From NCBI GenBank assembly GCA_016200025.1, contig JACQFO010000030.1, forward strand, positions 1 through 5,194: a stretch of 5,194 nucleotides of DNA, read 5' to 3'. Each line of letters opens with the position of its first letter. Within the stretch, counting starts at the first letter, position 1. Under the pieces are notes generated by a model. The model saw only the letters and a program-made list of their open reading frames with translations, ran no database searches and had not been told where the DNA came from. The position numbers and the translations under genes are program-made. The DNA is from Nitrososphaerota archaeon (lineage in GTDB: Archaea; Thermoproteota; Nitrososphaeria; Nitrososphaerales; Gagatemarchaeaceae). Positions 1 through 5,194 of the stretch are shown here, one piece after another.

Positions 1-3
1 ACA

Positions 4-462
4 ATGATCAGGAGGGCGTTCTTCGATGACGAAATGAAGCCTAGGTATGATGCTATGCACTCTGTCGCGATGGAAGACGACTTGGCTCCGCACTTCCAGG
101 CTGGAGTAAGTGATGCAGAAGGAAGTGTCCTGGAACCTGTGCCGATAGAATCACCGCATGGTAGGGTATTCGCGATGGTCAATACGGACAGGAGACTGCT
201 CGGAATCGCCAGACTTTCGCTCGTAAACAAATTGAGACTCGAGCCTACATCAGTGAGAACGCGCCTAAGCAGTCGGAGAGGGAGAGAGCACGAGACTCAC
301 GGAAGAGTAATCATTACACGACACAACGGTTACCTGATTGAGGTTCTCGCTGGCGCCAAGCGCAAATGGCTTACTCAGGTAGGCACTCTCCTGATGCATC
401 CCGATAAAGCCAGACGCGCTTCGACCCTGCTCTCCACCTACGAAGGCGCGTCAACCCCCTAG
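4..462 (+). CDS. Hypothetical protein, 152 aa, no recognised family
   Basis: I do not recognise this protein. The frame begins with ATG at 4 and ends with TAG, but no stop lies between it and the window edge, so the true start may be further left. An in-frame alternative is Met11 (34-36). The N-terminal 40 residues are acidic and Met-rich. The second half is basic, with Arg/Lys-rich stretches (about residues 84-96), then an alternating hydrophobic segment around residues 100-116 that could form beta strands, and a helical-looking tail. There is no signal peptide, membrane segment, Cys cluster or nucleotide-binding motif. Codon third positions are less G/C-biased than in the minus-strand genes, which suggests an accessory or acquired gene, or a chance ORF. 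It faces the ribosomal unit convergently. That it is a real gene is inferred only from its length and the lack of a competing frame. Confidence 0.42.
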   Translation: MIRRAFFDDEMKPRYDAMHSVAMEDDLAPHFQAGVSDAEGSVLEPVPIESPHGRVFAMVNTDRRLLGIARLSLVNKLRLEPTSVRTRLSSRRGREHETHGRVIITRHNGYLIEVLAGAKRKWLTQVGTLLMHPDKARRASTLLSTYEGASTP

Positions 463-593
463 GTTCAAAGGTCTAATTGTGCTGGACCTTGTGACTTTGG
501 CCTTGAATGCGGCTCAATTTTGACTTTGCGGCATGATTATGACTCTATAGTAGAATGTTGAACAGGAATCATCCTTGAATGACGAAATAGGGC

Positions 594-809
594 CTAACGG
601 AGCTTTCTCGCCTCTCTTTCGGTTTCTCTTAAAATTAGCACATCCGCGAGCCTGATCGGCCCCTTTACGTTCCTCGTCAGGATCCTTCCCTTCTCCTTGC
701 CTTCGAGGATCTTCACTCTGACCTGGGTAATCTCTCCGGCTACGCCGGTCCTTCCGACAATCTGCACTACCTCGGCTGGTGTTAGTGTCTCGACTTCTCG
801 CTTGCTCAT
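594..809 (-). CDS. rps28e: Small ribosomal subunit protein eS28 (S28e)
   Basis: This 71-residue protein has the usual length and whole-length character of archaeal/eukaryotic S28e, a small OB-fold protein of the 30S subunit near the mRNA exit/decoding side. The strongest evidence is the C-terminal block: an ILTRNVKGPIR segment (about residues 43-53) followed by the family signature ending ETEREARKLR at the C-terminus. The central VAGEITQVRVKILEG segment fits the beta strands of the fold. Its ATG overlaps the TGA of the upstream rpl7ae gene in an ATGA arrangement (4 bp), so translation is probably coupled. A purine-rich GAAGG lies a few bases before the start. In many archaea rpl24e follows directly. 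Here the unit ends and a convergent ORF lies beyond. The sequence looks intact and complete. Confidence 0.96.
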   Translation of the reverse strand: MSKREVETLTPAEVVQIVGRTGVAGEITQVRVKILEGKEKGRILTRNVKGPIRLADVLILRETEREARKLR

Positions 810-1186
810 GCGGCCTTCTTCAGCCTCGCCAGCTCCTGGGTGACCTGTTCAAGAACCTGGGCGCCCTCTCCGGCTTCGACTACTGCTGCGGAGGCCGTCG
901 AGACGTCGATCCCGATGGCGGGCCCGATCTGGTCCTTCGATGGCACGAAGACGTAGGGGATCTTCCTTTCCTCGCAGAGGATCGGTAGGTGGGCGACGAC
1001 TTCAGGAGGAACAACGTCCTCGGCGATTACCACGAGCTTGGCCATGCCTCTCTCTATCGCCTTTGTGGACTCGTTGGTGCCCTTGCGGACCTTTCCGGTT
1101 CGAGAGGCCTGCCTGAGTACTTCGTAGGCTGCCTCAGAGACTTCTTTCGGAGTTTCGAACTTGATGTAGTACGGCTTCGGGGTCAT
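806..1186 (-). CDS. rpl7ae: Large ribosomal subunit protein eL8 / K-turn-binding L7Ae
   Basis: This is the 126-residue archaeal L7Ae protein of the L7Ae/L30e/NHP2 family. In archaea this protein is shared by the 50S ribosome, C/D and H/ACA sRNPs and RNase P, where it binds kink-turn RNA. The RNA-binding signature is clear: K35-G36-T37-N38-E39-S40-T41-K42, followed by AIERG. The Asn, Glu and Lys of this motif contact the sheared G-A pairs in known family members. The LVVIAEDVVPPEVVAHLP core (about residues 51-68) and the GIDVSTASA loop (92-100) complete the domain. The ATG at 1186 is supported by GGGAGA 8 bases upstream (1195-1200) and a TATA box about 40 bp upstream. Its stop overlaps the rps28e start. 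A 100-bp gap separates it from gltX, so it probably starts its own transcript. Confidence 0.96.
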   Translation of the reverse strand: MTPKPYYIKFETPKEVSEAAYEVLRQASRTGKVRKGTNESTKAIERGMAKLVVIAEDVVPPEVVAHLPILCEERKIPYVFVPSKDQIGPAIGIDVSTASAAVVEAGEGAQVLEQVTQELARLKKAA

Positions 1187-1194
1187 CTTGCATG

Positions 1195-1200
1195 TCTCCC
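1195..1200 (-). promoter_or_regulatory. Ribosome-binding site of rpl7ae
   Basis: On the minus strand this reads GGGAGA, complementary in part to the archaeal 16S rRNA 3' end, with 8 bases between it and the ATG at 1186. It supports that start over an out-of-frame ATG at 1193-1191, which lies only 7 bases upstream. A short CCC-TTTT-GGG pairing (1198-1207) would include its first three G residues, though a 3-bp stem is weak. Confidence 0.55.
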
Positions 1201-1221
1201 AAAAGGGCCTTTCGTCGCTGG

Positions 1222-1229
1222 CATATAAA
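1222..1229 (-). promoter_or_regulatory. Archaeal TATA box (box A) for rpl7ae-rps28e
   Basis: The minus strand reads TTTATATG inside an otherwise GC-rich 100-bp gap between gltX and rpl7ae. It is close to the archaeal box A consensus. Its centre is about 40 bp from the rpl7ae ATG. With the usual spacing of about 25 bp to initiation, the transcript would start near 1200, giving a leader of roughly 14 nt that barely includes the Shine-Dalgarno. The upstream BRE position is not strongly purine-rich. This is the only good TATA-like site upstream of a gene in the window. Confidence 0.6.
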
Positions 1230-1286
1230 CGGTTAGTGCGGGCGAGGAGATTACAGGCCCTGGACTGGCTCCCAGGCTTGCCGCGA

Positions 1287-3008
1287 CTAGGCGCTCAGGA
1301 CCATAGTGCCCGGCGAGTCCAACCTGCAGAACCCGAACCTTGGGAACTGGACTATGTCGCCGGCCTTGAGTTTGGTGAAGGCTTCCTCGACGTACCCTCG
1401 GACCTCCTTCAGGCTGTCCCTGTTGAATTCGCCCTTCTCGTCGAAGAGGACGTCGGGGGCGAGGACCTTGACCTCCACTCGGGCGGGGGTCGCCCACTGG
1501 AACTTCCGCGTGCCCTCGAGCAGCTCGTCCCCCGCGTACTCCGCGGTTGGAGTGGGACCCGCGGAGGTGAGCTTGACGTTGTAGAGGTCCATGAGCCTGA
1601 ATACGGAGCCCTCCTTGATTGCCTTGAGGTCTCCCCCGGCGATGTAGAATCTGCCGGCGGTCTGGATGGTCCTTGAGCCCAGGTCGTTCTGAGGGTGGTA
1701 GGGGATGGTGACCTTCCGCTCTGGCGCACCTTTGACCGAGAGTTCCACCGGGTCGGGGACGAAGAAGAGCCTCTTCGAGACCGGGTCGAGGAGCTTCCGG
1801 TTGATGGAGAGGAGGATGCTCCAGTCGTACTCGTGCTCGGTCTTGGTGTAGCCCACCTGGAGGGTGAAGTCCCTGATAGCCTGGGGTAGTACCCCCCGGC
1901 GCTTGAGGCCTTCGACCGTCGGCATGCGAGGGTCGTCCCAGCCCGAGACCAGCTTCTGCTCCACCAACGGCCTGAGGAGGCGCTTCGAAACTGGGGTCCC
2001 CTTGAAATTGAACCGCGAAAACTGGATCACCTCTGGGGCCCTCAGCCCGAGGGCCTCCCTGAGGAGCTGCTGCAGCTCGTTGCGGAACTCAGAGCTTCGC
2101 AGTATGTGTGTGATCCCGCAGATCTCGTCCTCGACCGCGTTGGCGAGGTCGTAGGTGGGCCAGAGGGAGTACTTCTCACCGGTCAGCGGGTGGGGGTGGT
2201 CGATGACCCTGAAGATGTTGGTGTCGCGGAGGGAGTAGTTCACGTTCTGCATGTCGCCCTTGAACCTGATGACGTAGTCGCCCTCCTTGTGCTTCTTGGC
2301 CAGGAGCTCCACCCACACGCGGAGGTTCGCATCCGCGGGCGAGTCCCGGTGCTCGCAGGCTTTGCCCTCGAACCTCAGCTTCTTGACCTTGTCAGCGTCG
2401 CACGAGCAGGCGTAGGCCTTGCCCTCCTCCAGGAGCCTGCGGCCGTGGGCGTAGATCGTCTCGATGTCGTCGGAGACGTTCTTTTCGTGGTCCCACTCGA
2501 CTCCCAGCCACTTCGAGCCGCTGCGGAAGCTTTCGTAGTAGCGCGGCTCGACCTTCCTCGGGTTGGTGTCCTCGAAGCGGAGCCAGAGCTCGCCGTCGTA
2601 CTCCTGTCTGTAGAGGAAGTTGATGGTGAAGGCCATCGCGTGCCCCACTGTCATGAACCCCGAGGGCTCCGGTGGGAGTCGAAAGGCAGCCTTCCCCTTT
2701 ACCGCGTTGGGCAGGGGAGGGAGCCCAACCCTCCCTTCCTTCTGGACGGGCTGCTCCGCTCCCGGGTACTTCTGGCTGAGGAGCGCTTCCTGTTGTGAGA
2801 GCGACATCGAGTTTACCTGCTTGACCAGCGCCTGCGCGGCTTTGGCGACCTGGGCCGGGTCCGACCTGAGGTCCGGGAACTCGGCGAGGGCCCTGCCTAT
2901 GACCGCACCGACGTCTGCCTTGCCGCCGTGGCGCGTCGAGTTGAGGAGGGCCCCCTTCTCCATGGAGGCGAGGACCTCTTCTCTGGGCTCCTGAGGCTTC
3001 TTTACCAT
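1287..3008 (-). CDS. gltX: Glutamyl-tRNA synthetase (archaeal, class I)
   Basis: GluRS attaches glutamate to tRNA-Glu. In archaea, which lack GlnRS, it usually also charges tRNA-Gln for later amidation. I chose the ATG at 3008 (573 aa), which overlaps the prenyl-synthase stop by 7 bp. The longer frame from 3074 would add 22 Arg-rich residues and overlap 73 bp. Numbering from 3008: an archaeal-type helical N-terminal extension with HGGKADVGAVIG (27-38); catalytic Rossmann fold with PPEPSGF (112-118) and a HIGH-type site reading T120-V-G-H123; RFEDTNP (144-150), whose Glu-Asp favours GluRS over GlnRS (RFDDTNP); a C201-X-C203-X14-C218-X-H220 zinc-type cluster; a KMSKS-type loop V340-S-K-R343; then an all-beta anticodon-binding region of the GlnRS-like class to the C-terminus. 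The start is probably translationally coupled to the gene before it. The Thr in the HIGH motif is discussed under findings. Confidence 0.96.
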   Translation of the reverse strand: MVKKPQEPREEVLASMEKGALLNSTRHGGKADVGAVIGRALAEFPDLRSDPAQVAKAAQALVKQVNSMSLSQQEALLSQKYPGAEQPVQKEGRVGLPPLPNAVKGKAAFRLPPEPSGFMTVGHAMAFTINFLYRQEYDGELWLRFEDTNPRKVEPRYYESFRSGSKWLGVEWDHEKNVSDDIETIYAHGRRLLEEGKAYACSCDADKVKKLRFEGKACEHRDSPADANLRVWVELLAKKHKEGDYVIRFKGDMQNVNYSLRDTNIFRVIDHPHPLTGEKYSLWPTYDLANAVEDEICGITHILRSSEFRNELQQLLREALGLRAPEVIQFSRFNFKGTPVSKRLLRPLVEQKLVSGWDDPRMPTVEGLKRRGVLPQAIRDFTLQVGYTKTEHEYDWSILLSINRKLLDPVSKRLFFVPDPVELSVKGAPERKVTIPYHPQNDLGSRTIQTAGRFYIAGGDLKAIKEGSVFRLMDLYNVKLTSAGPTPTAEYAGDELLEGTRKFQWATPARVEVKVLAPDVLFDEKGEFNRDSLKEVRGYVEEAFTKLKAGDIVQFPRFGFCRLDSPGTMVLSA

Positions 3009-4033
3009 TCCCGCTCGACTGCGAACCTTGCGAACGACTCGAGGAGGGACGCCGCTCCTTTGTCCCCGGGCCATTGGACGCTTCTGAGAGACCCGAGGGC
3101 CTCGTTCATCAGCCCGGTGGCTATCTTCCTCGCATAGCCGACTGCGTCGCTGCTTTCTATCAGCGACAGGACGTAGGACAAGTCGTCCGAGGACTTGCTG
3201 CCGCGGTCCTTGTTCATGATCTCCGTGAGCTTGGACCTCTCGGTCGGGGTGACGGTCTCCAACAGGTGGAGGAGTATCAGCGTGCGCTTGCCTTCGAGGA
3301 TGTCGTCAGAGGTGGCTTTGCCGTACTTCTTCTGGTCGCCAACGAGGTTGAGCGCGTCGTCCTGTATCTGGAAGGCGACCCCGAGCTTGACACCAAAGTT
3401 CTGCACGGCGTCGAGGACCTCGGATGAAGCGCCTGCGACCGTGGCGCCGAGGCGGCATGGGGTCGCGACTGTGTACCAGGAGGTCTTCTTTGTGCACATC
3501 TCGAAGTAGTCCTTCTCGCCCAGGTCCCACCTCCGCGAGCGGACCCAGCCCAGCTCCATGTGCTGGCCCTCCGTGGTCTCGTTGACCATCCTCGAGAACT
3601 CGCCCATGATCCTGAGGGTCGCGTCGGCACCGAGGGTCTTCTGGTTGAGGAGGAGTGCGCCCCACATCCGGGCGTGCAGCGCGTCTCCTGCGTTTAGCGC
3701 GAGGGCGTCCCCGTACTTCCTGTGAAGGGAGGGCTCGCCGCGACGCAGCTCGGAGCCGTCCTCGATGTCGTCGTGTATGAGGATCCAGTGCTGGAAGAGC
3801 TCGATGCATGCCGCGGTCAGAAGGGCGCTTTCCTCCGTGCCCCCGGCTGCCCTGCAGGTCGTCACGCAGAGGAAGGGCCTCATCCCCTTTGCGGGCCGGG
3901 CGGGGTAGTCGCGCATCATGTTGTAGAGGAGGTCGACCTCTCTGACCGGGCTCGATTCTGGGAGGAGCTCGGAGAGGATCAGCTCGTCGACCCTCGACTT
4001 CACGCGCTTCATTTCAGACTGCAGGTCCGGCAT
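3002..4033 (-). CDS. idsA: Polyprenyl diphosphate synthase, probable GGPP synthase
   Basis: This 343-residue trans-prenyltransferase makes linear isoprenoid diphosphates from IPP and allylic primers. In archaea the C20 product feeds ether-lipid synthesis. The family features are K49-G-M-R-P53 (IPP binding), the first Asp-rich motif D88-D-I-E-D92 followed by R97-R-G-E-P, LNAGDALHARM (113-123), T181-K-K-T184, the second Asp-rich motif in FQIQD225-D226-A-L-N229, and the GK..SDDILEGKRTL region (239-252). Trp83 sits five residues before the first Asp-rich motif. In archaeal GGPP synthases a bulky aromatic there limits chain length, so C20 is the likely product (inferred). The second motif ends in Asn rather than Asp, as remembered for eukaryotic type III GGPP synthases, so activity is probably retained. 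It starts 17 bp after ipk and its TAA overlaps the gltX start. Confidence 0.94.
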   Translation of the reverse strand: MPDLQSEMKRVKSRVDELILSELLPESSPVREVDLLYNMMRDYPARPAKGMRPFLCVTTCRAAGGTEESALLTAACIELFQHWILIHDDIEDGSELRRGEPSLHRKYGDALALNAGDALHARMWGALLLNQKTLGADATLRIMGEFSRMVNETTEGQHMELGWVRSRRWDLGEKDYFEMCTKKTSWYTVATPCRLGATVAGASSEVLDAVQNFGVKLGVAFQIQDDALNLVGDQKKYGKATSDDILEGKRTLILLHLLETVTPTERSKLTEIMNKDRGSKSSDDLSYVLSLIESSDAVGYARKIATGLMNEALGSLRSVQWPGDKGAASLLESFARFAVEREW

Positions 4034-4035
4034 CT

Positions 4036-4049
4036 CAGAGGGGCCTCTG
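4036..4049 (-). promoter_or_regulatory. Small inverted repeat over the prenyl-synthase ribosome-binding region
   Basis: The 17-bp gap between ipk and the prenyl-synthase ATG contains CAGAGG-CC-CCTCTG on the minus strand, a perfect 6-bp inverted repeat with a 2-base centre. As RNA it would fold as a 5-bp CAGAG/CTCTG stem with a GCCC loop. The 5' arm holds AGAGG, the only purine-rich candidate ribosome-binding site, and the 3' arm ends 2 bases before the ATG. This could mask the start until ribosomes finish ipk, but chance cannot be excluded for so short a repeat in GC-rich DNA. Confidence 0.35.
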
Positions 4050-4050
4050 C

Positions 4051-4797
4051 TCAGGATTGGACCACGGTCCCATAGAAGTCGAGCCCCCTCAGGGCCTTTG
4101 AGAATTCGTTCCTGCGGTACCCGGACACGAAGCAGACTTTGGACCCGAGGGCGGAGATCCTGGCTGCGACGTCGAGCTTGAGCTTCATGCCCCCGGTGAC
4201 GTCGTCTCCAGGGGCCACTGACATCTTCCTGATCTTCGCTGGAGAGAGCTCGTGGATTATCACCCTAGTGTTTTCCTCGTAGACCCCGTCGACGTCCAGG
4301 GCGAAGACGCACCTCTCGGGCTGGAGGATCTTGGCGAGCTCGAGGACCATTTGGTCCCCCGAGAGGACCTTGAAGCCGTTGCCAGAAAGGGCCACGTCTC
4401 CGAAGGTGATGGGGGTCATGTTCCTCTTGAGCAGGTCCCGCAGCCACTTTGACACATCGGCCTTGCCGGCCCTGGCCACCGCGTCGAATGGGGAGAATGG
4501 ATAGGGGTTGACCTTGAATTCCATCATCGTCTTGCAGACGAGCTTGTTGAGCTCGTACATGGCGGCCCTAGTCTTCGCCACCCCCAGCGGCGGCGCCTCG
4601 CCCGGAGTGGAGGAGATGCCGTGCTGTCGGGCGATGGGGTGGCCGAAGGAGCCCCCGCCGTGGACGACCACGACCTTTTCGTCTGAGGAGGCGATCTCCT
4701 CTGAAAGCGCGGAGACGACGTCTGCGCGGTAGGACGAAGGTTTCGACTTGTCGGTGATTACAGAGCCGCCCAGCTTGGCGACTACCGCTCTAGCCAG
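4051..4797 (-). CDS. ipk: Isopentenyl phosphate kinase
   Basis: IPK phosphorylates isopentenyl phosphate to IPP with ATP, the last step of the modified archaeal mevalonate pathway. It belongs to the amino-acid kinase fold. Counting from a CTG at 4797-4795 gives 248 residues, the usual family size. The motifs are K8-L-G-G-S12 with VITDK (N-terminal phosphate-binding lysine and Gly loop), H46-G-G-G-S-F-G-H53-P (H53 aligns with the catalytic His60 of the Methanocaldococcus enzyme), and DDVTGGMKLKLD near residues 193-204. There is no in-frame ATG, GTG or TTG between the stop at 4824-4822 and the GTG at 4671, and starting at 4671 would delete the essential KLGGS loop. CTG is therefore preferred; GGTG lies about 8 bases before it. 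This start would overlap the mevalonate kinase gene by 16 bp. Identity is sure, the start is not. Confidence 0.92.
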   Translation of the reverse strand: MARAVVAKLGGSVITDKSKPSSYRADVVSALSEEIASSDEKVVVVHGGGSFGHPIARQHGISSTPGEAPPLGVAKTRAAMYELNKLVCKTMMEFKVNPYPFSPFDAVARAGKADVSKWLRDLLKRNMTPITFGDVALSGNGFKVLSGDQMVLELAKILQPERCVFALDVDGVYEENTRVIIHELSPAKIRKMSVAPGDDVTGGMKLKLDVAARISALGSKVCFVSGYRRNEFSKALRGLDFYGTVVQS

Positions 4798-5194
4798 CTT
4801 TCCACACCCTTGACAGGGATTTCAGCCCTAAGCGCGTCAAAGCCTCGCGCCTTGAGCCCCGAGATAATGCTTTTTTCCTTTCCTCCGGGCGCGACCGCGA
4901 GCACGCTGCCACCACCGCCAGCCCCTGTGAGCTTGGCCCCGTAGCTCCCCAGTGCGAGGAGGAGGTCTACGAGCCTGTCGAGGGCCTGGTTTGAGACCCC
5001 CAGGGTGGAGAGGACTGCGTGGTTGAAGTTCAACAGCCTGCCGAGACCCTTCATGTCGTCCTTCTTGAGGAGGTCGGCGGCCATGAGGCTAACCTCGCTC
5101 GCTGACTCTGTGAGGCCTGCGAATAGGCTTGGGAACATCTCCTTGACGCCCGCGACCCGGTTGATCTGGCGCCTGGTGCTCCGGGTGATGCCCG
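4782..5194 (-). CDS. mvk: Mevalonate kinase, C-terminal part (cut by window edge)
   Basis: The last 136 residues of a GHMP-family kinase are present. The frame continues without a stop to the right edge, so the start and the ATP-binding Pro-Gly loop lie outside. Mevalonate kinase phosphorylates mevalonate to 5-phosphomevalonate, the entry kinase of archaeal isoprenoid synthesis. Family evidence in the visible fragment: GITRSTRRQINRV at its beginning, the NFNHAVLSTLGVS segment (residues 55-67), which is typical of mevalonate kinase rather than phosphomevalonate kinase, and the GHMP motif 3 K87-L-T-G-A-G-G-G-G-S96. The residue after the glycines is Ser, where many archaeal homologues have Cys. 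The TAG at 4784-4782 falls inside the probable start region of ipk, so the two genes overlap or abut and are almost certainly co-transcribed. The ATG at 5138 is internal and not the true start. Confidence 0.93.
   Translation of the reverse strand, partial: GITRSTRRQINRVAGVKEMFPSLFAGLTESASEVSLMAADLLKKDDMKGLGRLLNFNHAVLSTLGVSNQALDRLVDLLLALGSYGAKLTGAGGGGSVLAVAPGGKEKSIISGLKARGFDALRAEIPVKGVESWLER

Noticed and set aside
455..490. GGTTCAAA resembling a tRNA T-loop
   Set aside because: The flanking bases do not form the 5-bp T stem, and no acceptor, D or anticodon arms can be found around it.
1187..1221. Kink-turn in the rpl7ae leader for autoregulation by L7Ae
   Set aside because: L7Ae is known to bind its own mRNA in some archaea, so I looked for tandem G-A pairs flanked by two helices. 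GA dinucleotides are present, but no convincing outer helix forms and the predicted leader is very short.
1259..1276. CCTGG/CCAGG hairpin downstream of the gltX stop as a terminator
   Set aside because: The stem is only 5 bp with an 8-base loop and no following T-tract, so it is expected by chance in this GC-rich sequence.
1188..1676. A 162-codon plus-strand frame opposite the gltX 3' end and the rpl7ae promoter
   Set aside because: It is a shadow of the third-position G/C bias in gltX with no family character.
2106..2798. A 230-codon open frame on the plus strand opposite gltX
   Set aside because: It lies wholly antisense to the conserved GluRS catalytic region. Its Val/Leu/Glu-rich translation looks like the mirror of GC-biased codons, and it has no recognisable domain.
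3009..3074. N-terminal extension of gltX from an upstream ATG at 3074
   Set aside because: The 22 extra residues are Arg-rich, lie over the conserved C-terminus of the prenyl synthase gene and are not needed for the family. ATG 3008 gives a compact 7-bp overlap.
3306..3809. A 167-codon minus-strand frame inside the prenyl synthase gene
   Set aside because: It is an Arg/Pro/His-rich frame shift of the same strand. The prenyl synthase frame holds all the conserved motifs.
1..5194. CRISPR arrays, insertion sequences, integrases or defence genes
   Set aside because: No regularly spaced repeats, terminal inverted repeats, transposase or integrase motifs are visible. Apart from the left ORF, the genes are core housekeeping genes.

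Overview
The window looks like archaeal chromosome, because every recognisable gene is an archaeal-type housekeeping gene. It holds isopentenyl phosphate kinase (the hallmark of the modified archaeal mevalonate route), ribosomal proteins L7Ae and S28e, an archaeal/eukaryotic-class GluRS with a C-X-C-Xn-C-X-H zinc-type cluster, and an archaeal TATA box. The L7Ae and GluRS sequences resemble those of the Thermoproteota/Nitrososphaeria side of the Archaea, but that placement comes from memory of the families and is only moderately secure. The operon genes are GC-rich with strong G/C preference at third codon positions. The first ~600 bases are visibly more AT-rich.

Layout, left to right. Positions 4-462 (+) hold an unrecognised 152-residue reading frame, possibly open at the window edge. 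Positions 463-593 are an AT-richer convergent spacer with short direct repeats. Everything to the right is on the minus strand. rps28e (594-809) and rpl7ae (806-1186) overlap by 4 bp and form one ribosomal-protein unit, with its own TATA box (1222-1229) and Shine-Dalgarno (1195-1200). Upstream of that promoter lies a second, tightly packed run. In transcription order it is mevalonate kinase (3' part only, entering from the right edge), isopentenyl phosphate kinase, a GGPP-type polyprenyl diphosphate synthase, and glutamyl-tRNA synthetase (stop at 1287). Junctions are overlaps or a 17-bp gap, so this is very likely one operon whose promoter lies beyond the right edge.

Mevalonate kinase phosphorylates mevalonate. 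IPK turns isopentenyl phosphate into IPP. The prenyl synthase condenses IPP with allylic diphosphates to the C20 precursor of archaeal ether lipids. GluRS is carried along as a translation gene, an association also remembered from some euryarchaea.

No new defence, mobile or CRISPR-like system is visible. Points worth a second look are an IPK with no ATG/GTG/TTG start in the right place, a GluRS whose HIGH motif reads TVGH, an Asn-ended second Asp-rich motif and a Trp before the first one in the prenyl synthase, a small hairpin over the prenyl-synthase ribosome-binding region, the absence of type II IDI between ipk and the prenyl synthase gene, and the orphan left-hand ORF.
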